A stretch of DNA of 22,464 nt, from positions 1 through 22,464 of IMG/VR virus record IMGVR_UViG_3300047317_000022; one strand, written 5' to 3'. Every line of letters begins with the position of its first letter. Within the stretch, counting starts at the first letter, position 1. The notes below the pieces were generated by a model. The model was not told where the DNA came from and searched no databases. It saw only the letters and a program-made list of their open reading frames with translations. This DNA is from a virus. Shown one piece after another: positions 1-7,937 of this stretch. Both the position numbers and the translations under genes were made by a program.

Positions 1-1
1 C

Positions 2-142
2 CCCGCGATTGTCACTGAAGTCGTCGACGAGCTCGATGCCGCAGCAGCCAAGATCAAGGCTGTCTATGACAAACTCGGCATCGACGTGCATGCGTGGGCT
101 GAAATCGTGGCGCTCGCCAAGGCGCTCGCCAAGGCGCTCTAG
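2..142 (+). CDS. C-terminal fragment of unknown phage protein
   Basis: The frame starting at base 2 is open from the window edge to a TAG at 140-142 and encodes the last 46 residues of a protein that starts outside the window. The sequence is rich in Ala, Val, Asp and Lys and looks helical. It ends in the repetitive LAKALAKAL, encoded by a 12-bp tandem repeat. I do not recognise the family. It lies 27 bases upstream of a tRNA gene and in the same orientation as the packaging genes, so it probably belongs to the phage genome rather than to a host flank. The reading frame is well supported but the function is unknown. Confidence 0.6.
   Translation, partial: PAIVTEVVDELDAAAAKIKAVYDKLGIDVHAWAEIVALAKALAKAL
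109..139 (+). repeat. 12-bp tandem repeat, about 2.6 copies
   Basis: The unit GGCGCTCGCCAA occurs at 109-120 and 121-132, and its first seven bases recur at 133-139. Being in frame, it encodes repeated ALAK at the C-terminus of the upstream partial protein. It is probably a slippage-derived coding repeat. Confidence 0.7.
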
Positions 143-169
143 TCGCCTTCTATGGCGGCTAACCAATAC

Positions 170-246
170 TGCGCGGTAGAGAAGCCCGATATCTCGCATG
201 GCTCATAACCATGAAATCGTCCGTTCAAATCGGACCTGCGCAACCA
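170..246 (+). tRNA. tRNA with CAT anticodon, initiator (fMet)-like
   Basis: A complete 77-nt cloverleaf can be folded by eye. The acceptor stem TGCGCGG (170-176) pairs with CTGCGCA (236-242) with one G-T wobble. It is followed by discriminator A and an encoded CCA at 244-246. The D arm is GAGA/TCTC, the anticodon stem is CATGG/CCATG around loop CTCATAA (anticodon CAT), the variable loop is AAATC, and the T arm is GTCCG/CGGAC around TTCAAAT. Several features match bacterial initiator tRNA: A11:U24 in the D stem, a D loop starting AGCCC, a weak U1:A72 top pair, the 3' end GCAACCA and two of the three conserved anticodon-stem G:C pairs. The third is T29:A41. The usual G19 is A. Elongator tRNA-Met or lysidine tRNA-Ile2 remain possible. 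The gene lies 15 bases before terS. Confidence 0.88.
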
Positions 247-261
247 ACCACGGTAAAGACC

Positions 262-666
262 ATGCCTGTCCTCAAGAACGCCCGGCACGAGAAGTTCGCC
301 CAGGCGTTGGCCAAGGGCAGCACAGCAGACGATGCCTACGAGAACGCCGGCTTCAAGCCTGACAGGGGCCATGCAAGCCGGCTGGCAGCAAATGGCAACG
401 TTCAGGCGCGAGTTGGCGAGATAAAGTCCAGAGCGGCCGAGAAGGCTGAGTGGACCGCAGCTGACCGTCTCGTGATGCTCAAAGTCATCGCCGAGAAGAA
501 CATCAGGGCCGATCCCAGATCGACGATCGCTGCCATTGGTGAGGCGAACAAGATGCAGGGCAGCCACGCCCCAGCCAAGCTTCAGCACACCGGGGCAGAC
601 GGCGGCCCAATCAAGACCGAGAACAGGACATGGCGGGAGGTTCTGCGGCAAGAGGGCAACGAGTGA
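262..666 (+). CDS. terS: Terminase small subunit
   Basis: This 134-aa protein fits a phage terminase small subunit, which recognises phage DNA and loads it onto the large subunit for packaging. The N-terminal part (about residues 5-55) reads like the DNA-binding region of this family: a 'KFAQALAKG' helix, then 'DAYENAGFKP' and 'AARLxANGNVQARV'-type helices. The C-terminal part is the oligomerisation and large-subunit contact region. I chose the ATG at 262. An in-frame ATG at 211 lies inside the tRNA and would read tRNA sequence as protein. The ribosome site before 262 (GGTAAAG) is weak. Its stop overlaps the likely GTG start of terL. The family call rests on similarity recognised by eye plus position immediately before terL. 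Confidence 0.85.
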   Translation: MPVLKNARHEKFAQALAKGSTADDAYENAGFKPDRGHASRLAANGNVQARVGEIKSRAAEKAEWTAADRLVMLKVIAEKNIRADPRSTIAAIGEANKMQGSHAPAKLQHTGADGGPIKTENRTWREVLRQEGNE

Positions 667-2096
667 ATGCTGCCGTCCAGCACGACGCCAATCTCCCGCT
701 GACCAATCCAGCGCTCTATGATTTCTGGGAGCGCGTCTTCCTCGGCAAGGCCGATATCGCCGTCCTTCATGGCGGTCGATCCAGTTCGAAAACGAGAGAT
801 ACGGCCTGCCAGCTTGTTCGCCTGATCGACCATATCACGGTCAAGATGCGCGTCTTGTGCATCCGGCGGTTCCAGAACCGCATTCAGGAGTCCGTCTATA
901 CGGAGCTGAAATGGGCGATCAATCATCTGGGCTTGAAGGATAAGTTCGACGTCCAGAAGACGACGATCATCCACAAGGCATCAGAATCAGAATTCATATT
1001 TTATGGCATAGAGCGCAACCTTGAGGACATCAAGGGAACGTCGGATATCGATATTCTCTGGGTGGAGGAGGCTGAAAAGCTCACCGAGGAGCAATGGACC
1101 GTCATCGCTCCGACGATCCGAAAAGAAGACAGCTTAGCGATCCTGCTATTCAATCCGAAGTTCGTGACCGACTATGTCTGGCGCAACTTCGTGGTGAATA
1201 CGCCACCGCATTGCGTCGTCCATCAGATCAATCACACGGAAAACCCTTTCCTTTCGGAGAAGGCAACCCGCGATATCGTTGCCATGCAGGAGCGCGATCC
1301 TGAGACATTCGAACACATCTATGGTGGCGTTCCCCTCGGCGATAGTGAGCTTTCGATCTTCAAGCGCAGATGGCTCGATGCCTGCATTGATGCTCATACG
1401 GTGCTGCGGATCGACCTGACTGGCCGAAACATCATCGGTTTCGACCCAGCTGACGACGGTGAGGACAAGAGCGCGACAGCTGACAAGCTGGGCGGCGTGT
1501 TTACCGATGTCGAGGATTGGTCATCCGGCAAGGATGAATTGGTCCAGAACGCAAAGCGCGTTTGGACCAAGGCCAGAAACGCCAAGGCGACTGTGTCTTA
1601 CGATACGATCGGCGTCGGCGCGTTTGTTGGTGGCTACATCGACGAGCAGAACCAGAGCAACGGCGCCAGTGTGGAGCATTATGCCTTCCATGCCGGCGGT
1701 GCGGTGATGGATGGCGACAAGCCGAGCGATCCGCAGAACGACAATAGCCCGCTCAACAAGAATGAGTATCTGAACCTGAAGGCGCAAGCCTGGGCGAATA
1801 CGGCCCGTAAGGCGATGCTGACCTTTAACGCGGTTGTCAGAGGTCAATCAATCAAGGCAGCGGATGTCTTGTCCTTCTCTTCGGAGATTGGGCCTGAAAA
1901 GCTGACCGCCTTGTTTACTGAGCTTTGCGTTCCCTGGTGGGTGGAGAGCGAAGGGAAAAAGCGAGTTGTGCCGAAGTCCAAGCTTAAGAAGGACTTAGGC
2001 GTGAAGTCTCACAACTTGGCTGATGCTGTCATTGCCGCTGACAATGTCGATACCGACGGCTTTGATTTGGAAATGTGGAAGAGGTTGGCCGGATAA
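663..2096 (+). CDS. terL: Terminase large subunit (PBSX/Terminase_3 type)
   Basis: This is the ATPase-nuclease that drives DNA into the prohead and cuts it. Visible motifs, numbered from the GTG start, are Walker A GGRSSSKT (37-44), Walker B DILWVEEAEK (130-139), and an LLFNP segment about 30 residues later. A C-terminal nuclease half starts with the acidic FDPADDGEDK (260-269) and ends near SHNLADAVIAAD. The total of 477 aa is normal for the family. I prefer the GTG at 663. It overlaps the terS stop as GTGA and sits about 7 bases after an AGAGGG ribosome site. An ATG at 630 would add 11 low-complexity residues inside terS. The stop TAA overlaps the portal ATG (TAATG), consistent with translational coupling. 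Confidence 0.95.
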   Translation: MNAAVQHDANLPLTNPALYDFWERVFLGKADIAVLHGGRSSSKTRDTACQLVRLIDHITVKMRVLCIRRFQNRIQESVYTELKWAINHLGLKDKFDVQKTTIIHKASESEFIFYGIERNLEDIKGTSDIDILWVEEAEKLTEEQWTVIAPTIRKEDSLAILLFNPKFVTDYVWRNFVVNTPPHCVVHQINHTENPFLSEKATRDIVAMQERDPETFEHIYGGVPLGDSELSIFKRRWLDACIDAHTVLRIDLTGRNIIGFDPADDGEDKSATADKLGGVFTDVEDWSSGKDELVQNAKRVWTKARNAKATVSYDTIGVGAFVGGYIDEQNQSNGASVEHYAFHAGGAVMDGDKPSDPQNDNSPLNKNEYLNLKAQAWANTARKAMLTFNAVVRGQSIKAADVLSFSSEIGPEKLTALFTELCVPWWVESEGKKRVVPKSKLKKDLGVKSHNLADAVIAADNVDTDGFDLEMWKRLAG

Positions 2097-3598
2097 TGTC
2101 GAGACGCCGTAGCAACCGCATTCAGCAGCGCCAGCCGACCCACGCAAACGACAACACACCAAAAACGCAGGACTCCTATCAGAACTTCTCGGCGCGCGTC
2201 GGCGTCGGCACTGACAACGTATCGAGCGGCGCGACGTATGGGTTCAACCCAGTCACGCGCAATCGCATACAGATCGAATGGATGTACCGCGGCTCATGGC
2301 TCGTCGGTAAGGCCGTCGACGTTGTTGCTGAGGATATGACGCGCGCCGGCATTGATATCTCTGGGACTACGAATCCTGACGACATCGAGCGTCTGCACCA
2401 GACCATGAGCAGGCTGCAAATCTGGCAGGCTCTCAACGACACTGTGAAGTGGTCGCGCCTTTATGGTGGCGCCGTCGCCGTGATGCTGATTGACGGCCAG
2501 GACGTTGCGACGCCGCTGCGGCCAGAGACGGTCAGTAAGGACCAGTTCAAAGGCCTGCTGGTGCTAGACCGATGGATGGTTCAGCCATCGCTCGGCACGC
2601 CCGTCAAGGATTTCGGCCCGTACCTCGGCCAGCCAGAGTTCTACACGATCAATCAGAATGCGCCGGCGCTCATGAACAAGCGCGTGCATTACAGCCGCAT
2701 CATCCGCATTGACGGCTACGAGTTGCCATTCCAGCAGCGCCAGACCGAGAATGGCTGGGGCCTCAGCATCGTTGAGCGCCTGTATGATCGCCTCGTGGCG
2801 TTCGACAGCTCTACGCAGGGTGCAGCGCAGCTCGTCTTCAAGGCGCATCTTCGTACCTATAAGGTTGCCAATCTCCGCAAGGTGATCGCGGCCGGTGGTG
2901 TCGCGCTCGATGCACTGACCAAGCAGATGGACATGATACGCAAGTATCAATCCAACGAGGGCCTGACCCTCATGGATGGCGAAGACGAATTCGAGGCGCA
3001 CTCGTATTCGTTCGCTGGTCTGTCTGATCTGCTTCTGCAATTCGGTCAGCAGCTGTCCGGTGCGCTAGACATTCCGCTTGTGCGGTTGTTCGGCCAGTCG
3101 CCGTCTGGGATGAATTCCACCGGCGAGAGCGATCTGCGGAACTATTACGATAGCATCGCAGCGCAGCAGGAGCGGCGCCTCAGGTTGCCATTTACGACGT
3201 TGCTCAACGTGCTCTATCGATCCGAGTTCGGATCTGAGCCGCCGTCAGGCTTCAATTTTCGGTTCAACCCGCTTTGGCAGTTGAGCGAGAAGGAACGGGC
3301 GGAGACAGCACAGGTCATCGCAACGGCGGTTTCTGGCGTCTTTACCGATGGCATCATCACGCGCGTAGCCGCTCTCAAGGAGTTGCGCCAATCGGCCGAC
3401 GTCACTGGCATCTTCTCGAATATTTCCGATGAGGACATCGAGGATGCGGAAGGCGACATGCCCCCAGGCACCGAAGGATTGCTTGACGATCCAGAGGGCG
3501 ACACACCCGAAGGCGACCAGCCCGACAACGATCCAGTCGAGCAGGAGCAGTCCGAAGCCGAGCCGGCAACGTCAATCAAGACTAGCGGTGAGAAATGA
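2096..3598 (+). CDS. Portal protein, DUF1073 family
   Basis: This 500-aa protein is the dodecameric ring at the capsid vertex through which DNA passes. The signature of DUF1073-type portals is present: a WMYRGSWLVGKAVDVVAEDM-like segment near residues 62-82, then the core 'GALDIPLVRLFGQSPSGMN' followed by SDLRNYYD and an EERRLRLPF-like helix. The last 60 residues are strongly acidic and rich in Pro, Asp and Glu. The start at 2096 overlaps the terL stop and follows GAAGAGG. An ATG 21 bases upstream is less likely. Databases often label this family 'anti-CBASS Acb1', because some members carry a fused Acb1 phosphodiesterase. At this length, with only an acidic tail, I see no extra enzymatic domain. 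Confidence 0.88.
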   Translation: MSRRRSNRIQQRQPTHANDNTPKTQDSYQNFSARVGVGTDNVSSGATYGFNPVTRNRIQIEWMYRGSWLVGKAVDVVAEDMTRAGIDISGTTNPDDIERLHQTMSRLQIWQALNDTVKWSRLYGGAVAVMLIDGQDVATPLRPETVSKDQFKGLLVLDRWMVQPSLGTPVKDFGPYLGQPEFYTINQNAPALMNKRVHYSRIIRIDGYELPFQQRQTENGWGLSIVERLYDRLVAFDSSTQGAAQLVFKAHLRTYKVANLRKVIAAGGVALDALTKQMDMIRKYQSNEGLTLMDGEDEFEAHSYSFAGLSDLLLQFGQQLSGALDIPLVRLFGQSPSGMNSTGESDLRNYYDSIAAQQERRLRLPFTTLLNVLYRSEFGSEPPSGFNFRFNPLWQLSEKERAETAQVIATAVSGVFTDGIITRVAALKELRQSADVTGIFSNISDEDIEDAEGDMPPGTEGLLDDPEGDTPEGDQPDNDPVEQEQSEAEPATSIKTSGEK

Positions 3599-4362
3599 TA
3601 ATCAGCGGCAGGTCGACCCGCGACAGGTCGCAAGCGACTGAAGCTGGTAAGGCGTTTTTCAATGCCAGACGTGTCGAAAAGGAATACGCGGGCCGCCTTC
3701 GCAAGGTAGCCCGCCACATCGGCGACATCGTCAAAGGCGTCTACGATCCGAACGACACATCATCTGCCTCTCAGGTCTCGGAAGCGCTCCGGCGTTACGG
3801 TTCGATCATCGAAGGTTGGGCAAAGTCGGTTGCCATGCGGATGGTCACGGAAGTGGCCGCACGTGATCGCAAGGCGTGGATGGAAGTCTCGCAGCGCATG
3901 GGGCGTGGTCTTCGTGAGGAGATCGCCACGGCGCCAACCGGCCAGGTCATGCGAGCGCGCCTCGCTGAACAGGTCCGACTGATCAAGTCTATGCCGATCG
4001 ATGCGGCCGAACGCGTGCACAAGCTCACGATCGAGGGCATCACGGATGGCAAGCGCGCAAGCGAGATCGCCACCGAGATCATGCGCACCGGCGAGGTGAG
4101 CAAGAGCAAGGCAAATACGATCGCTCGCACGGAGGTCAGCCGCACGGCGACAGAACTGACGCGGGCACGAGCTGAGCACGTGGGCAGCAAGGGCTATATC
4201 TGGCGTACCGCTGGCGACAGCGACGTCAGGCCATCCCACAAGGCTATGGCTGGAAAATACGTTGCTTGGGAGGTGCCACCAACGCTTGACGGCATGGTTG
4301 GTCACGCGGGAGAGTTTCCGAACTGCCGTTGCTATCCAGAGCCGGTTATCCCCGACGAGTAA
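3595..4362 (+). CDS. Minor head protein, Mu gpF / SPP1 gp7 family
   Basis: This 255-aa protein belongs to the phage head morphogenesis family. Members sit inside the capsid near the portal and, in some phages, help with DNA ejection. The C-terminal domain is diagnostic: ARTEVSRTATELTRAR, then 'DSDVRPSHKAMAGK' and the final [10 protein letters not shown]. This is the family's conserved pattern of Asp-Arg, Ser-His and NCRC. The N-terminal half is helical and charged. The ATG at 3595 overlaps the portal stop as ATGA and has GGTGAG just upstream. Portal followed directly by this protein is the usual order in such phages. The last 17 bases overlap the 3' end of a small opposite-strand gene. Confidence 0.88.
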   Translation: MIISGRSTRDRSQATEAGKAFFNARRVEKEYAGRLRKVARHIGDIVKGVYDPNDTSSASQVSEALRRYGSIIEGWAKSVAMRMVTEVAARDRKAWMEVSQRMGRGLREEIATAPTGQVMRARLAEQVRLIKSMPIDAAERVHKLTIEGITDGKRASEIATEIMRTGEVSKSKANTIARTEVSRTATELTRARAEHVGSKGYIWRTAGDSDVRPSHKAMAGKYVAWEVPPTLDGMVGHAGEFPNCRCYPEPVIPDE

Positions 4363-4567
4363 TGACGGCGCGAGCGCGATCAGCGAACTTGCCGCCGTCT
4401 TCAGCGATGTCGGTCAGCAACTCGGTTGCCGATCGAATGTACGCCGCGGCTTCCCCGGCGATCGTCTCATCCTTCGGTATTTCAGGAAACGTCAAAACGA
4501 AGACTTCGCTGGCCATAGTGTCCAGGTCTTCGGCCAATTCATCAGGCGTGAATTTCGGCAATGACAT
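4346..4567 (-). CDS. Small opposite-strand protein, unknown
   Basis: This predicted 73-aa protein starts [15 protein letters not shown] and ends [11 protein letters not shown]. It is acidic in the middle, with regularly spaced Ala/Leu/Ile positions that suggest amphipathic helices. No cysteine, signal peptide or membrane segment is visible. It fills the only real gap in the head operon (4363-4611) on the opposite strand. The + strand readings of the same bases are Ser/Arg-rich and look like shadows. I took the ATG at 4567, because the longer upstream reading runs into the protease gene and becomes Arg/Ser-rich. No good ribosome site is visible before this ATG, which lowers confidence. The family is not recognised. 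Confidence 0.55.
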   Translation of the reverse strand: MSLPKFTPDELAEDLDTMASEVFVLTFPEIPKDETIAGEAAAYIRSATELLTDIAEDGGKFADRARAVITRRG

Positions 4568-4611
4568 CAATTCACGATGGCATAGCCGTGCCGACACGAC
4601 AAGGACAAATA

Positions 4612-5994
4612 ATGACGTCCGCTCAGGTAGTTCGCCATTCTTTCTACGACGAAGCTGAACCGACACGATTGACGTTCTATGCGCCAATGGTTGTCGGTGA
4701 GACGCAGCGCTTGACGCCTGAGGGCTTCCTCGTCTGCGAGGCGGTCCCGATCGCACGCGTCGGCGAGATGTTGTACGCGGCCGGCGAGGTGCCAGTCGAT
4801 CCCTCCGGGGATGGCATCATTCGCGTCACACGCGACGAGGACCAAGTATTTCGGCCGGAGACCATGGCATCGTTCATGGGTAAGCCGGTCACCAACGATC
4901 ACCCCGACGAGGACGTAACGCCGATCAATTGGCGCACGCTTGCAGTCGGAGTCGTCAATAACGTCAGACGCGGCGATGGCGACATGGCCGATTTTCTATT
5001 GGCTGATCTCATCATCCAAGATGCATCTGCCATCGACGACGTGAAGAGCGGCAAGCGTGAAGTCTCGTGCGGCTATGAAGCCGACTACGAGCAGATTGAG
5101 CCCGGCCGCGGTCGTCAGCTCAATATCATCGGTAACCACGTCGCCCTCGTAGAGCAGGGGCGCTGCGGACCAAGGTGCGCCATCGGCGACAAACGAACTA
5201 TTCCTGTAGAAAGGGAAACACCAATGGTAAAGCGAACCGTCTGGGATCGCATCCGCACCGCGTTCAAGGCGAACGACGAAGCGGCTTTCAATGAAGAAAT
5301 GGATGCTGCCCAGAAGGCGGCCGACGACGGCGAAGACGCTCCCCAGCGCATCGTTATCGAGGTGAAGCAGGCCAAGGCCGATGAGGCTGAACCTGAAGCC
5401 ACCACCGAAGATGACGGCGATCCCGACGCCGAAACGGGCGTTGCTGCTCAGCTTGCCGCGCTGGCTGCCTCCATCGAAGCCATCGGCGCACGCCTTGCCA
5501 AGATCGAAGCCGGCCCGTCCACCGAAGCTACCTCTGACGAGGACAGCGAAGAGGGCGACAAGGAAGACGAGGAAAAGGACGACAAGTCCAGTGCCAAGAC
5601 CGGTGACAGCGCTTCGCTGAAGACCGAGTTCACGGACACGCTCGCACGCGCCGAGATCCTCGCACCTGGCGTCAAGCTTCCGACCTTCGATGCCAAGTCC
5701 GACCCCAAGAAGACGACTGACAGCATGTGCGCCCTGCGCCGCAAGGCTCTCGGCGTCGCATTCAAGAACGACGGCATGCGCAAGCACTTATCGCCGTTCG
5801 TCACCAGTGATTCCGCCGACTTCGCGAAGATGACCTGCGATGCCGTGAAGCTCATCTTCAATGGCTCGTCCGAACTCGCAAAGATCGGCAACAACGGCGG
5901 CGCAGCAACTCGCGACCGCGCGACCAGAGATGACGATGTGCATTCCATCACCGCCATCAACAAGCGCAATGCGGATTTTTGGAACCGCAAGTAA
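4612..5994 (+). CDS. DUF2213 prohead protease fused to scaffold domain
   Basis: This 460-aa protein probably matures the capsid. Residues 1-200 match DUF2213. A VTNDHP segment has His97, EVSCGY has Ser152, and [12 protein letters not shown] spans 175-186. This resembles the His/Ser layout of assemblin-like prohead proteases, where the catalytic pair is a His in an 'HD/HP' strand and a Ser in 'SxGY'. The catalytic roles are inferred. Residues 205-460 are highly charged and rich in Ala, Glu, Asp and Lys, as expected for a scaffold or delta domain. An in-frame ATG at 5224 with its own ribosome site could produce this half separately. The start at 4612 follows AAGGA by 7 bases. An ATG at 4561 has none and overlaps the opposite-strand gene. 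Confidence 0.85.
   Translation: MTSAQVVRHSFYDEAEPTRLTFYAPMVVGETQRLTPEGFLVCEAVPIARVGEMLYAAGEVPVDPSGDGIIRVTRDEDQVFRPETMASFMGKPVTNDHPDEDVTPINWRTLAVGVVNNVRRGDGDMADFLLADLIIQDASAIDDVKSGKREVSCGYEADYEQIEPGRGRQLNIIGNHVALVEQGRCGPRCAIGDKRTIPVERETPMVKRTVWDRIRTAFKANDEAAFNEEMDAAQKAADDGEDAPQRIVIEVKQAKADEAEPEATTEDDGDPDAETGVAAQLAALAASIEAIGARLAKIEAGPSTEATSDEDSEEGDKEDEEKDDKSSAKTGDSASLKTEFTDTLARAEILAPGVKLPTFDAKSDPKKTTDSMCALRRKALGVAFKNDGMRKHLSPFVTSDSADFAKMTCDAVKLIFNGSSELAKIGNNGGAATRDRATRDDDVHSITAINKRNADFWNRK
5208..5226 (+). promoter_or_regulatory. Internal ribosome site and ATG for nested scaffold
   Basis: Inside the protease-scaffold gene, AGAAAGGGA at 5208-5216 lies about 8 bases before the in-frame ATG at 5224. 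That ATG begins [14 protein letters not shown] and falls exactly where the DUF2213 protease part ends. Initiation here would give a 256-aa scaffold lacking the protease. This arrangement is known from other phages (for example lambda C/Nu3). Its use here is inferred. Confidence 0.55.
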
Positions 5995-6008
5995 GGGAAA
6001 CCTCTGAC

Positions 6009-6812
6009 ATGACTTCTTTTCTTCTCCGCATGCCGGCTGGCATTCCCGGTGACATCTCGCGCAGCCACGGTCAGGCGACGGTCGAACCGGGCCTGATGTC
6101 GTCTGCTGCTCCTTTCTCCGCATACGGCCTTCCGGCCAAGCTTAACGGCAGCGGCCTCTATGTACCGTTCGTCGGCGCCGAAGCCGCGACCGCGTTCGTC
6201 GGCCTTCTGGTTCGTCCATACCCAACCGGCGCAACTTCCTCTGATGGTCTCGGCGTTGGCACGCCTCCGCAGGACGGCAGCGTCGGCAACATTCTGAAGC
6301 GCGGCTACATGAGCGTAAAGCTCAATGGTGGCGCGACCGTCGTCAAGGGTGCCCAGGCATACGTCCGCGTTGCGAACGCATCTGGCGGCAAGCCAATCGG
6401 CGGTATCGAAGGTGCTGCTTCCGGCGCCGCTTCTGCGGTCTCGGCTGTCAAGGCATCGGGCGCCAATACCGGTAACGGCACGAACGTTCCTGACGTCACC
6501 ACACCGGTACAGGCCAATGCCAAGGCGGGTCTGTACACGCTACGCTTCACCACAGCGACCAATGTTCGCCTCACCGATCCAACCGGCGTTGTCCTCGGCG
6601 ACTACACGATCGGAGGCGCGACTGGCAACTCGGTAACGATCACCAACCAGATCAAGGTCGTCGTCACTCAGGGCGCCACCGTCTTCATCGCCACCGACGG
6701 ATTCGACGTCACCGTCGTTCTGGCCGGTTCCGAGACGATTGCACCGGCTGGCCTCGTCTTCATGGGCCCGGCTGACGCCAACGCCAACGCCGAAGTCGCT
6801 TACAACATCTGA
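6009..6812 (+). CDS. Capsid cement / decoration protein (gp24-like)
   Basis: This 267-aa protein starts MTSFLLRMPAGIPGDISR, an N-terminus I associate with phage structural cement proteins that lock capsomers from outside. Residues 1-120 form the conserved part. A linker rich in Ala, Ser and Gly follows. Next comes a beta-rich module of the type AGLYTLRFTTATNVRLTDP...DGFDVTVV, which recurs in several head-decoration proteins. The C-terminus NANAEVAYNI resembles a short trailing strand. The start at 6009 has AAGGGA about 10 bases upstream. An ATG at 5979 lies inside the previous gene. Its position between the scaffold and the major capsid protein supports the call. No enzymatic motif is visible. 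Confidence 0.75.
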   Translation: MTSFLLRMPAGIPGDISRSHGQATVEPGLMSSAAPFSAYGLPAKLNGSGLYVPFVGAEAATAFVGLLVRPYPTGATSSDGLGVGTPPQDGSVGNILKRGYMSVKLNGGATVVKGAQAYVRVANASGGKPIGGIEGAASGAASAVSAVKASGANTGNGTNVPDVTTPVQANAKAGLYTLRFTTATNVRLTDPTGVVLGDYTIGGATGNSVTITNQIKVVVTQGATVFIATDGFDVTVVLAGSETIAPAGLVFMGPADANANAEVAYNI

Positions 6813-6823
6813 CGGACGGCAAC

Positions 6824-6839
6824 GGGGCAGTAATGCCCC
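6824..6839 (+). other. GTAA-tetraloop hairpin upstream of capsid gene
   Basis: GGGGCA (6824-6829) and TGCCCC (6834-6839) form a perfect 6-bp stem around loop GTAA, which is a GNRA tetraloop in RNA. It lies 12 bases after the cement gene stop and 46 bases before the major capsid ATG. No T tract follows, so it is more likely an RNA-stability or processing element than an intrinsic terminator. Confidence 0.55.
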
Positions 6840-6885
6840 ACGCCCACCAAACTCGGCGGCAATGCCGTCTTCATCGGAGACATAT

Positions 6886-7926
6886 ATGTTCCACGATCGT
6901 AAACTGTCCGGTGTGGCGGCGCTTGCCGCTCCCGGTCTCATCCGCGTTCGCACGCGTGATGCAATGACCACCTATGACCAGGCTACTCTCGACAGCGCTG
7001 GCTCGTTCCTTATCGGCGAGCTCGAGCGCCTCGATCCGACCATCAACCAGCCGCTGGTTGCCTACACCTGGTCGCGCGACGTCGACCTTCGCGAAGACGT
7101 CACCATTGCTGACGAAGTCGCGTCGTTCACCAACTCGAGCTTTGCCGCTGCCGGCGGCATCAATCCGAACGGCAAGGCATGGGTAGGCAAGTCTGCCAAC
7201 GCCATCTCGTCCGTCGCCCTCGACATCGGTAAGACGCCGCAGCCGTTGAACCTGTGGGGCATGGAGCTCTCTTGGACCATTCCTGAACTGGAATCGGCCA
7301 TCAAGCTCGGCCGCCCAATCGATACCCAGAAGCTTGACGGTCTGAACCTCAAGCATCAGATGGACATCGACGAGCAGGTCTATATCGGCGACTCCGTGCT
7401 GCCGAACTGCTATGGTTTGGTGAACCTTTCGGCCGTCACCCCGACGAACGTTCCAAGCACCGGTACCGGCAGCTCTCCGCTGTGGATCAACAAGACCGCC
7501 GACCAGATCCTCTCTGACGTCAACACGCTGTTGTCTTCTGTCTGGGCCGCTTCCGGTTACGCTCAGGCTCCGACCGATCTCCGCCTTCCTCCTGCACAGT
7601 TTGGCTATCTGGTTTCCCAGAAGGTCAGCTCGGCCGGCAACATCTCCATCCTCGAGTTCCTTCGTCAGAACTCGCTGTCGCTTCAGATCAACGGCAAGCC
7701 GCTGAACATTCAGCCGCTGAAGTGGCTTCCTGGCCGCGGCGCTGGTTCGACAGACCGCATGGTGGCTTACACCAAGGATCCGAAGTACGTCCGGTTCCCG
7801 ATGGTCCCGCTGCAGCGCACTCCGCTGGAATACCGCTCGCTCTACCAGATCACGACCTACTTCGGTCGTCTCGGTCAGATCGAAGCTCGCTATCCGGAAA
7901 CGGTTGGCTACGCAGACGGCCTCTAA
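6886..7926 (+). CDS. Major capsid protein, DUF2184 family
   Basis: This 346-aa protein matches the DUF2184 major capsid family, which has an HK97-like fold and builds the head shell. Supporting segments are LERLDPTINQPLVAYTWSRD near residues 45-65, WGMELSWTIPELESA, and a 'DEQVYIGDS...CYGLVN' stretch. The C-terminal part has 'MVAYTKDPKYVRFPMVPLQR' and YFGRLGQIEARYPETVGY. I chose the ATG at 6886 because GGAGA lies about 8-9 bases upstream and the protein then starts at the conserved region. A longer reading from 6739 runs through the preceding gene. The hairpins on both sides of this gene suggest its transcript level may be set separately, as expected for the most abundant virion protein. Confidence 0.9.
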   Translation: MFHDRKLSGVAALAAPGLIRVRTRDAMTTYDQATLDSAGSFLIGELERLDPTINQPLVAYTWSRDVDLREDVTIADEVASFTNSSFAAAGGINPNGKAWVGKSANAISSVALDIGKTPQPLNLWGMELSWTIPELESAIKLGRPIDTQKLDGLNLKHQMDIDEQVYIGDSVLPNCYGLVNLSAVTPTNVPSTGTGSSPLWINKTADQILSDVNTLLSSVWAASGYAQAPTDLRLPPAQFGYLVSQKVSSAGNISILEFLRQNSLSLQINGKPLNIQPLKWLPGRGAGSTDRMVAYTKDPKYVRFPMVPLQRTPLEYRSLYQITTYFGRLGQIEARYPETVGYADGL

Positions 7927-7937
7927 GCCACTGCGTT

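Noticed and set aside
211-261. In-frame ATG at 211 as the start of terS
   Set aside because: It lies inside the tRNA gene and the added residues are just translated tRNA. The ATG at 262 starts at the family's usual N-terminus.
4262-4658. Two + strand open frames across the gap after the minor head gene
   Set aside because: Their products are Ser/Arg-rich, with no ribosome site. The opposite-strand frame at 4346-4567 is more protein-like.
4996-5787. Opposite-strand open frame of 263 codons over the protease/scaffold gene
   Set aside because: It is a shadow of Glu/Ala-rich codons, giving Leu/Gly/Val-rich nonsense without a start signal.
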